Assembly (NCBI GenBank): GCA_038503065.1
Contig: JBCAMK010000001.1
Coordinates: 558,001-622,000, forward strand
Length of the DNA: 64,000 nucleotides
Source: Paragyromitra xinjiangensis
Taxonomy: Eukaryota; Ascomycota; Pezizomycetes; Pezizales; Discinaceae
Reading direction: 5' to 3'
Of this stretch, positions 55,946-64,000 are shown piece after piece. Under the pieces are notes generated by a model that was not told where the DNA came from, ran no database searches, and saw nothing but the letters and a program-made list of their open reading frames with translations. The position numbers and the translations under genes were made by a program. Position 1 is the stretch's first letter, and every line of letters begins with the position of its first letter.

Positions 55946-58063
55946 TTATACATATCGATCCTTGCGAACACCATGGAATGAGTGACGGCTGCCTAATGAG
56001 CGGTACGCATTCAGTTGTGGTTGAGGCTTTGGGGCCTGTTGATGGAACTTTGGCGGTGGTAGCCTCCGGTGAGGCGGTCCGCTGAATAAATAAGATGTGC
56101 TTGGCAGTGATGAAGAATAGAGGTCATCATTGTATGGCTCTGGGGGTAGTTGGGGAAGCGGAATGGATGGGGGTGGATGCAATGGTGGGCCCGCCGATGG
56201 CCCGATGGCAGTCATGGATTTCCTTCTAAGGGACTTCTGCCGAGGCGGGATTGCAATGCCAGCTTGCGAACTTTTTCTTGGGGCTGGAGATTTGGAAATT
56301 GGCACCTCCGGCGACGGAGATGGCGTTGACCGCGTATCAACCATCGAGACTGGGCGCGGCCGAATGGGATGGCTCACTAATTTCGGTGAAGCTGGGGTGG
56401 AATGCGACGATTGCCGATGGCGCTGTCGCGGAAGCGGATACGGCGGGGTATCCGGGAGTGAATCCACTATAGATAAAGCAGATAGACTTGGGCGGTTAGA
56501 TAATGGCGGTGTTGGCAAATGCGGGATGGGAATCGGCTGAGACATCGGAATGGTGGATCTTCTTGGAGGCTGTTGCTGTGCGTTCGACAAAGGGAGAGAG
56601 AAGTTCGTAGCGGATGGAGAAGGTGTGCGCGGAATCCAATAAAGATTCCCATCACGATCTATCGCAGAAAGCGGCCGAAGGGATGAAGATATTAATTCCA
56701 CTGACGAACGAGATCGTGCGGACGCAGTTGCAGTCGATCTTCGCTTATGCTTCGTGCTTGACGAACGATCAGGACTTGTATCAGGAGAAACTGTCGACAC
56801 CTTTGTGTCGGCCACAGACTGCATCGACAAGCGCGATCCCCGGAGTTGATCCAACATCATTTGATCGTTAGATGTAACAGTGGTAAATGATCTGCCAGCT
56901 TCCGTTGAAGGCCGACGAAAATACGTCGTTGATGTCCGCTTGGAAGCGGTTTCGTCCGAAGATGATTCATGCCTCTGCAAATCGTTGTCCCGCTCGATGA
57001 TGTATCTTCTCGAATGCCGATTATCACTTTCATCATCCGTCTGTTCTGCCTCTTCCTCAATATCTTCTGTCTCTCTCTCCTGGCCTGTGGTATTTCCACC
57101 ACCTAGCCTTACTGCCTCAGCCCTTATAGCACCCATCCAAGCATCCATTTCTTCTGCGCCATCAAATACCAACAATAGTGAGGTCGCAGGACTTTTTACA
57201 GTACCCTTAAACGTGATTTTAGATATAAAAGATCCTCTTCTCTCAGGCATCGGTAGCAAGCTCCCATCAGGGCCTGCGCTTTGATATACCTGCAACACCC
57301 AAGGTCTTCCAGGAATTACGTCACTCGCAAACGCGACAGACGATGCCGTCAGCTGTAGTGCTTTTTCGGGGGTCCGATCTGAGGCGCCGTCTCCGGCATA
57401 TTGAAGCAATGACCCTTCTACTAAAACAAACAACTTTGTTGTCCAATCCAAATCCACCGATTTTGTGGAAGCGTGGCTTCTTTGCAAGTAACGGCCTCGT
57501 CTACTCCTTGTACCTTCTTCCTTCTGTTCTTGGCTACGCTCCTGGTTACGTCTCAGGATTGTTTCCATCGAAAGTGTAGTTGCAGCTAAAGGCCCAGCCC
57601 GAATAGCTCGAGCACAAGAATCCCAGAATGGAATCTGCTCCCATGTTGCATGAGTTGGAGATAACAGTGCTGGGTCGGAATTTCTCGAAAACTGCTGTGA
57701 GGTGAAAATCGGAAGCGATAGAGAATGCTTAACATGAGGATGTGGAGTGGTAGGTGCCATAGGCGTTATGGGCGTATTTGGGACCGAAGTTCCGGAGGCC
57801 TCTAACCTCGGAAAATCACCGGATTTTGTATTTATCCGGGACAGAGAGCGATTTTTCGCACCAAATCGTGAAAACAGTGAGAAGAAACCTCTCTGTTGCT
57901 TTGGATTGTGGACTTGATCCGTAGACTCCATACCTAAAGGTGCAAGTGGAGGAGTTACCATGAACGAGGTACGGGTGTTGTTATTGTTGTTGTTGCTAGA
58001 TGCTACGTTACCACCCAAGGACATACCCGGATTTCTGTTGTATCCATGGCCACGTTCGATCAT
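55946..58063 (-). CDS. PH-domain protein, fungal, unknown function
   Basis: A single 705-codon exon. The N-terminus is disordered, with an Asn run (SSNNNNNNTR). A PH-like domain spans about residues 205-325: DWTTKLFVLVEGSLLQYAGD, LQLTASSVAFASDVIPGRPW, then SLLLVFDGAEEMDAWMGAIR, which is the usual C-terminal PH helix with its Trp. The C-terminal 370 residues are Ser/Pro/Arg-rich and disordered, with phosphorylation-like sites. Such proteins typically bind phosphoinositides or act as scaffolds, but no specific role is known here. It lies in tandem behind the Spo71-like gene, another PH-domain protein. A purine-rich 5' leader precedes it. Confidence 0.82.
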   Translation of the reverse strand: MIERGHGYNRNPGMSLGGNVASSNNNNNNTRTSFMVTPPLAPLGMESTDQVHNPKQQRGFFSLFSRFGAKNRSLSRINTKSGDFPRLEASGTSVPNTPITPMAPTTPHPHVKHSLSLPIFTSQQFSRNSDPALLSPTHATWEQIPFWDSCARAIRAGPLAATTLSMETILRRNQERSQEQKEEGTRSRRGRYLQRSHASTKSVDLDWTTKLFVLVEGSLLQYAGDGASDRTPEKALQLTASSVAFASDVIPGRPWVLQVYQSAGPDGSLLPMPERRGSFISKITFKGTVKSPATSLLLVFDGAEEMDAWMGAIRAEAVRLGGGNTTGQERETEDIEEEAEQTDDESDNRHSRRYIIERDNDLQRHESSSDETASKRTSTTYFRRPSTEAGRSFTTVTSNDQMMLDQLRGSRLSMQSVADTKVSTVSPDTSPDRSSSTKHKRRSTATASARSRSSVELISSSLRPLSAIDRDGNLYWIPRTPSPSATNFSLPLSNAQQQPPRRSTIPMSQPIPIPHLPTPPLSNRPSLSALSIVDSLPDTPPYPLPRQRHRQSSHSTPASPKLVSHPIRPRPVSMVDTRSTPSPSPEVPISKSPAPRKSSQAGIAIPPRQKSLRRKSMTAIGPSAGPPLHPPPSIPLPQLPPEPYNDDLYSSSLPSTSYLFSGPPHRRLPPPKFHQQAPKPQPQLNAYRSLGSRHSFHGVRKDRYV

Positions 58064-61046
58064 CTGAGCGGATTAGAGGCATCCAACCAGGAACTGCCTT
58101 AGGATGTGAGAATAAAAAAACACACAAACGAGAGAATCGCCTGGAGCGAGGGGGGGAGTGAATTGGTTTTGAGAACGGAGTGAGAGAATGGCGAGGAAGA
58201 CAATCCTGACAGGAATGCAAGACTGGAAATGAGTGATCAATAACAAGGAACGATATGAGAGGCTAAAAGAAGGACTGAAAGAAAGAAACGAAGGGCGGAG
58301 CCGAAACGAAAGAGGGCAGGCTCGATCCAAAGCAAAGAGACAGGGAAGAGAAAGAGGAAGGAGAGAAACGGGTGAGGAAGATGAGGAAGAGACCGGAATC
58401 TCGGAGGAGGTTGGATTCCTCGGAGGGAAAGGGGCTGACCGCCAGGGCCCAGAGGGGGAGGGTCCCCAGCGATTGCGTGGGTTCTAAGCCCAAAACAACT
58501 GATATCTCCAACTGAGAGAATTCCTCTTGGGGGGGCAGACATGCGCCTAACTCAGCAATTGTTATGACCATCAGCACTTTTGAATCCCCCTGGGGTTATT
58601 TGCTGTGCAGCTCTGGACTGCTTTCGTCAAATTTGATATCCCCGTCCCTCCCCTCCCCATATCGCCCCTCCTACATGTTAGGTTCCCACGCGTGTTTTGC
58701 TCGTGCAGCTATCCGTCTAAAGTCAATGCTCATCTCGTGTATGTACGCAGCATGTACGCATGTACTGCCCTGGAAAATGCAAGCGACGGGCCGTGCATCA
58801 TACCCGGGAACAGACAGACGAGAGACGCAGGCGACAGACGACAGCAGCAGACGACAGCAGCAGGCGACAGACAGACCAACTTCTGTCCCACTCGAACAGT
58901 TTTTTTTTCTTCCCCCTGAGAGCCCAGAGGCCTGTCCTGGTTCCGAGACTATTTTGAGACCTTGGATCGTGCTTCTAGTTGGTGGACAGGCGGAACGGGA
59001 AAGAAAAAAAGCAGCAGCGGGAACCAGTCCGGCCCCGGCACTTCTCCTCGCGTTTTTAACATACCCGAACGCCCCGAAGCGAGGCTGAGGCTAAAACCTG
59101 GCGAATGAACAGGCTCATATGCACGGATTAACCATGGCGACCCCCATCGTCGGGTCATGCGATAACGATGCAGGTGACTTTGGAAGATTTTGCCGTTTCA
59201 ACCTCCTACAGTAGAGTCTAGCGTTCGCTGGTGAAACCTCAAAAATAAATCACGAAGCATTTTTGAAATTCTGCTGAGTCCCATATAATGTACCCCTCAA
59301 CTGCCCCTCAGCTTCGCGATCGAAGCGCGATATTTAATCAAATATTTAAACCAGCCTTCGAAAATTTTCTCTGCATTGCAGATTGCCATGAACTCCTCGG
59401 AGATTTCCGTATGATATCATTCTTAGACAATGCAATACCCATTGGGGACATATCCGGTAATTGATCAAGGCCTTGACGAAAGGTCCGTGAAAAAAACAAA
59501 CAGAAACAAACAGAAACGAAAGATCTCGGCTCTCGATACCCGTCTGGGCGCTAGGTTGTCCCGGTGATTCGGATTGTCGTTTCTGGAAACCGGTAAACTA
59601 TAAACTGATCCGCCCAGACTCTTTTTACTGGGCGGAAAATACCTTTTTACTAAGCTAGCCCTATACACGCTTGGACCGTAAACGTTTCCAGAAACATTCC
59701 GAAACAGTGCCGATGATTTGACCGACCGAGCATACCGGCTGGCTGGATAACTGAAATCGGGTTCATCTCGGCCCAGTACCGGCAATCGTCCTGGTCAGCA
59801 TCCCGGGTGCGAATCTCAATTTCAATCTCCACCACGGCACAGAATCGCACCACAAAACCTAAAAATATAAGAATAATCAAAATAGCACAATTCTCCGCGG
59901 ACCTCTGACGGCCGGGCAAGTGGGGGCAGCCCAAGGTTGCTCGTTCGGGGCCACAACCCTAGAGTATGTCGAATCATGCTTGGGCTTATCACGAGTAAGC
60001 TTGATGCGTACCCACGTTGTTGAGCGCACGGCCGAGCCGGAAATGGACGAGAGCTCTGTGCATACTTTCCAACAACATCTGATCATCATCATCATCTAAC
60101 AATCGTTCCCGCATGTCTGACCTTCAATTACTTTCCGAGCTCACTTACCGATCAGTTTGGCTGCATCAAAGGGTCAACCAGCATCGTAGGCATCAGCGTG
60201 TCAATATCACAAGCTATCACTCGGCACAAACGCACATGCAATAGAACTCGAAATTTAAGACGTACAATTTAAATCTTGCATCAAAAACCGTATACCTATA
60301 ATTCGTTTCGCTAATCGTACGTGCATGGTTGCCAACGCATACACAATCCATAGGACCCTTTTAATCCTCGCGATCTTTATTTCCCGTTACCATGGCAATT
60401 GATCGGCACCGGGTATGGTACCCAGGTTATTCTTAACAAACGGCTACACGTGTCAGCCTCACAGCATTTCACCACGAAGCCACGTTGCCAACCGGATGTT
60501 ACTAACCTCCGCTACCCTTGGGCATAGTTTTCCCTGGGAACAGAATCTGGGGTGCCAGGGACATCGTAGGATCTAGAATGAGCGACATCATTCTCTTGGC
60601 ATAATAAAGGGGTATAAGAAGAAGCCCTCTGCGAAGGAGTGCACGTAGGACAAAATTATTCTTTTTTTTGAGTGCTGTGGGCTATCTTGAGTATTTTGGC
60701 CAGTACCTACATCCATCTTGTTCCTGAGTTGGTTGTTCTAGAAAATTCCATTGCATCCGAATTATCTTATCGATCTCATCTTATCGGCTAGCTAGCCATC
60801 CGTGGACAATTAGCCGGCTAGTCCCGCAACAGCAATCACACGATTCACACCCATTTGATCATAATTCTATTCCACTCTCTCTCACTGCTGTGTTCTCTCC
60901 TCTCCTCTTCGTCCCCCTCTCTCCTCTTTCATCCCTCTATCATTCCATCCTTACTTCGTTGATCAGTCAATCAAACTTGGAAGAAGGATCAGGACAAACA
61001 AACAACGAATTCTCTCTACTTAAGTGCTGCTTACCTTCTTGCCAGA
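58064..61046. other. long intergenic, two 5' regions
   Basis: It holds the 5' leader and promoter of the PH gene (left) and the promoter and pyrimidine-rich leader of the coiled-coil gene (right; CTCTCTCTC and TCCTCTTCG runs near 60880-60950). A CAGACGACAGCAG-type tandem lies at 58810-58880. A small hairpin with a perfect 9-bp stem (TCCGCCCAG/CTGGGCGGA) lies at 59609-59637, flanked by inverted GTTTCTGGAAAC words (59578-59699). No gene was supported. Confidence 0.5.
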
Positions 61047-61898
61047 ATGCCGGACGTCAGCAAACTTGAGACAGCTGTCTCTGGAACCCAGTCCGCTCCC
61101 TCACCTGCTTCCCGTCCTTCCAGCAACCAGTCACCAATCACCTCCCCAACCATCCAAACCTCTCGCCCCACAACTCCCTCCCCTCGTGCATCATCTACCA
61201 ATATCCACCAGTCCGTCCATGTCCGTCGTCCCTCCTCATCACTCTCTATCGGCTCGGCATCTTCCCGTCGTGCATCCATGTTGACCCCACCCGACTCCAT
61301 GCCGCAACGGCTCCCGCGCCAACAAAGTCCTCAAGAGACCCAAGCGTTTGCTGAGCTCCACCAAGAACTCGAAACGGAACAAGAGGCCCAAGTCAACCGT
61401 CTCCTGAACTTAATCCGTCTCCAGCATCTGCAGTCCCAAGGAACCGATGACAATAGCTCCACGGCAGCTACAGTTGATTCTGCTTCTACAACGACTGGAC
61501 GTGCCCGTTCACCGGTTTCTGCCGCCTCCATGAGCCGTCGCGGCTCCGGACGTCTTTCCCGTGAAAATTCAGCTCGCCGTCCAAGATCTGGTTCTCGGGC
61601 TAGTAGCACGTCATCCCCGTCGTTCCAAGCTGCAAATTTTATCAATGATAATGCTAGTGAAAGTTCAGCTAGCGTGCCTTGGCTCGGATCTTCGCATTCC
61701 GATTTGGGATTCTATATGGCCGAGGCCCAGATGTTGACGAGGGAAAATGAAATGTTGAAGAGGAGAATCAGGGAATTGGAAAGGCAGGTTGCCGATTTGA
61801 GCTCCAAGGGGTCTACGGCTACCGACGTCACCCCAACATCGGGAGCAGCCATAATTGAACCAGTTGAAACAACTGGCGAGCTGCAGGATAAGGCATAA
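61047..61898 (+). CDS. serine-rich protein with C-terminal coiled coil
   Basis: A single-exon protein of 283 residues. Residues 1-95 are Ser/Pro/Thr-rich and disordered. A short amphipathic helix lies around 96-125 (QAFAELHQELETEQEAQVNR, LLNLIRLQHLQ). The C-terminal region has a clear coiled coil (FYMAEAQMLTRENEMLKRRI, RELERQVADL), resembling a leucine zipper without an adjacent basic DNA-binding region. It appears to be a conserved filamentous-fungal protein of unknown function. A long pyrimidine-rich leader suggests strong expression. Confidence 0.75.
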   Translation: MPDVSKLETAVSGTQSAPSPASRPSSNQSPITSPTIQTSRPTTPSPRASSTNIHQSVHVRRPSSSLSIGSASSRRASMLTPPDSMPQRLPRQQSPQETQAFAELHQELETEQEAQVNRLLNLIRLQHLQSQGTDDNSSTAATVDSASTTTGRARSPVSAASMSRRGSGRLSRENSARRPRSGSRASSTSSPSFQAANFINDNASESSASVPWLGSSHSDLGFYMAEAQMLTRENEMLKRRIRELERQVADLSSKGSTATDVTPTSGAAIIEPVETTGELQDKA

Positions 61899-63182
61899 AG
61901 GTTGATAAGAAATTAATGTTCCCCGGAGCGTTGTTTGTAATGATCGGCAGAAGAGATGATAGGTTGGTGGGATAACAAATAGACGATAGGCGTTTTTTTA
62001 TGGGTACAAGGGACATGTCTTTTCGCGATTGCTTTTTTTCATAAAATTACTTTTTCGGTTTTGCTTTTTCTCGATTTTTTCTGGGGAAAGCTTTTACGGA
62101 TAACCCTCGCAGAGCATTTGGTATTAAGGATGAAGCCTTTTGTTTTTGCTTGAATCAAGTATGAAAACCCTCTATGTGAAAAATGCAACTTTTAAATTGA
62201 CTCAGCTTGTCTCCTGCAGTTACCAGATTTGTTCATAAGTTCCTCGGGAAAATGTATGAAGATGATCCGTATCGATAAGGTATCGATAGGGACGAAATGT
62301 CGCAGTTTCATTGTGTCAGGTGAGCATAAGCATGTTGTATCTAGCATGCGGGGAAAACGGCTACATACAGATCACTTGCTGTGGGGGAGAAATTCTAGGC
62401 ACTACAATATGACACTGTTATGGCTCAAAGTAGAGTAAGTACAAGCATATTTGCTGTGAGTAGCTATTGCCTAAATTGCATCGCCGATACAGTGTGCTGC
62501 AGTGTCGCAGGGATAAGCGCGTAGAGACAGGACTGGAGTCTAGATGTACGGTCTGGATGGAAGTTAAATGTCGTTGGGCGTTGGAACGGGATTCTCCACT
62601 AAACTACCCTAACCCTCTAGACACTCTCACTTCTAGACTTCCAGGCCTCATTTCTAGACCACTAGGCCTGACTTCTAGACCTTTAAGCCCTATTTCCGCT
62701 GCCTACGCGCTTAGCTCTCACATCTTGCAACAGCGGAGAATACAACAACTAGCTGCTCATCTCAGGGGCGCATGCCTTTTTTTCCTTTTTTTCACATGGC
62801 AGAATGTGCGCAGCGCAGGAATCAGAAACATCGAAGAGCTCTAGACCATTAATACCGCATGCTGGAGGTTGAGAGGCATACTGTTGGATTTTGTAGTGGT
62901 TGGTAGTACAGACATATGTCTTAGTACAGGAAATGGGACGATATCGGGGAATGCAGGAATGTGTTACCGGGGAGCCGGGGAGCCGCGTAATACAACATGT
63001 TTAACCCGGCTTTAATTCGGCTTTCGCTGAGATGCCGTACCGATTATACTTTAGAGGTATCTACCCGATATACATGTGTTTATATAGGTCGTGAAGTAAT
63101 AAACAATAAAAGCTCATTTATACAATATACTCTCCACCTTCTCCGCAATAGCCAGCGAGCTCGTAAGCCCTAACCCAGTCAA
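61899..63182. other. intergenic with a minisatellite
   Basis: 3' regions of two convergent genes. A short tandem of TTCTAGAC-containing units (about 62630-62690) is present. No gene was supported. Confidence 0.5.
62626..62690 (+). repeat. short tandem repeat with TTCTAGAC units
   Basis: Three to four units of about 20-23 bp, each carrying TTCTAGAC and then AGGCCT or a variant of it. Confidence 0.55.
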
Positions 63183-64000
63183 TCAGTCAATCAATCTAGC
63201 ATCCATAGTAGGAATTACATCCAACTCACCCGGACTCTCAATCCCCAACAAATTCACAAACCCCGGAAATCCTTCTTCCTCCCGGATGATAAAATCCACC
63301 TGTCCTACTCCCCCTCGACCCTCCGGCGCGATCTTCGGCCTCACCCCGCAATAATCAGGTGCCAGCGCCATCTCGTCAATACCCGGTAAATACGTCTTTA
63401 TTGCCAAAATCGCCGCCGTTATCCTCGTTATATTCGGTGTGAGATCATTTGGATCCTCGATCCATTCCACATCGGGGCCGAACCGGATCCGTCCCGCTAT
63501 GTCGAGTGTTAGATGTGTACCAAGCCCTCCAAATCCCTTTATGGGCGCGGGGTATAGGAGCGTGTTGACTTTAGGATGAGATCCGGAGTATGAGAAATAG
63601 GTTCCCTTGCAGAAATATGGTTTGATGTGTCGTTGTGGGGGAAGGATCATATTGCTAATCCCCACGGCGCCAAGGCCGGCCGCGTTGACGACTGCGTCTG
63701 CTGTAATGTCGGCTGTTTCCCCAGAGTGGGATGTAGTGAGGATCTTGTACCCCATGTTCCCGCCAGCCAGAGGGATAATGTCTACAACGGAGGATGCGAG
63801 GGCGACGTCGCCGCCTGCGTCTTCGAAGGCTCCGTGGAGGTGTTGCATGAAGGAATGGGAATCGATGATTCCAGTGCGGGGAGACTCGAGAGCACCGGCT
63901 TTTGCAGTTACGGATGGTTCTCGGGCTTTGACTTCTTTGGTGGAGATCCAACGCATGGGGATGGAGTGGTCGATGGCATGGGTGTATACGCTGTTGAGAG
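63183..64000 (-). CDS. FAD-dependent oxidoreductase, L-2-hydroxyglutarate dehydrogenase type (3' part)
   Basis: The gene enters from the right edge, so its 5' part, including the FAD-binding GxGxxG motif, is outside the window. The visible 270 residues show DAO-family features: RTGIIDSHSFMQHLHGAFED, ADAVVNAAGLGAVGIS, HIKPYFCKGTYFSYSG, then GGLGTHLTLDIAGRIRFGPD and YCGVRPKIAPEG, ending with VNLLGIESPGELDVIPTM. The KGTYF and GIESPGLT-like motifs match L-2-hydroxyglutarate dehydrogenase and related oxidases. The likely reaction is oxidation of L-2-hydroxyglutarate to 2-oxoglutarate in mitochondria. No intron is visible in this part. The final GIESPG lacks the usual LT. Confidence 0.85.
   Translation of the reverse strand, partial: LNSVYTHAIDHSIPMRWISTKEVKAREPSVTAKAGALESPRTGIIDSHSFMQHLHGAFEDAGGDVALASSVVDIIPLAGGNMGYKILTTSHSGETADITADAVVNAAGLGAVGISNMILPPQRHIKPYFCKGTYFSYSGSHPKVNTLLYPAPIKGFGGLGTHLTLDIAGRIRFGPDVEWIEDPNDLTPNITRITAAILAIKTYLPGIDEMALAPDYCGVRPKIAPEGRGGVGQVDFIIREEEGFPGFVNLLGIESPGELDVIPTMDARLID

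Noticed and set aside
61031..61645. Minus-strand frames opposite the serine-rich gene
   Set aside because: They mirror Ser/Arg codon bias of the real gene and contain no motifs.
1..64000. CRISPR array, bacterial operon or plasmid origin
   Set aside because: No regularly spaced direct repeats are present, and introns and gene content are those of a nuclear fungal genome.

Overview
This window looks like nuclear DNA from a filamentous ascomycete (Pezizomycotina). The genes are interrupted by short introns of about 50-85 nt with GTAAGT-like donors. They include fungal versions of FIS1, SPC24, PMS1, IMP2 and a Spo71-like protein, plus fungal-type accessory genes (a HET-domain protein, an OTT_1508-like deaminase, a Crinkler-type nuclease remnant). 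A member of the Pezizomycetes is possible from this mix, but that is inference. Exon structures were worked out by hand from reading frames, splice phases and family conservation.

Layout. 0-9.3 kb: a multi-pass membrane protein (+), a RING-H2 ubiquitin ligase (-), then FIS1 (-) and SPC24 (+) sharing one divergent promoter. 13.4-16.9 kb: a Rad5/HLTF-like SNF2 helicase (+). 17-23 kb: a gene-poor, repeat-rich tract with tRNA-His-derived repeats and a decayed deaminase copy. 23.3-26.6 kb: a small conserved protein (+) and the OTT_1508-like deaminase (-). 28-34 kb: an accessory island with a Crinkler-like nuclease remnant, a small helical protein and an 875-residue HET protein (+). 34-43.7 kb: mostly non-coding, holding hairpin elements that look like MITEs, a small truncated ORF, an unrecognised 224-aa protein (-) and an intron-containing tRNA-His gene. 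43.7-64 kb: a gene-dense conserved block with a macrodomain protein (-), PMS1 (+), IMP2 (+), Spo71-like (-), a PH-domain protein (-), a serine-rich coiled-coil protein (+) and the 3' part of an L-2-hydroxyglutarate-dehydrogenase-like oxidoreductase (-).

The conserved genes cover housekeeping roles: mitochondrial fission and protein processing, the kinetochore, mismatch and replication-linked repair, and sporulation. The intergenic DNA is the more unusual part. It carries at least six hairpin elements with different arm sequences, a tRNA-His-derived repeat family, a dispersed 16-17 bp motif (CGAGTGATANNNCATGA) and 14 copies of the palindrome TACATGTA, none of them in a coding exon. Mismatches between the arms of four hairpins are all transitions, about half of them CpA to TpA, which resembles repeat-induced point mutation.
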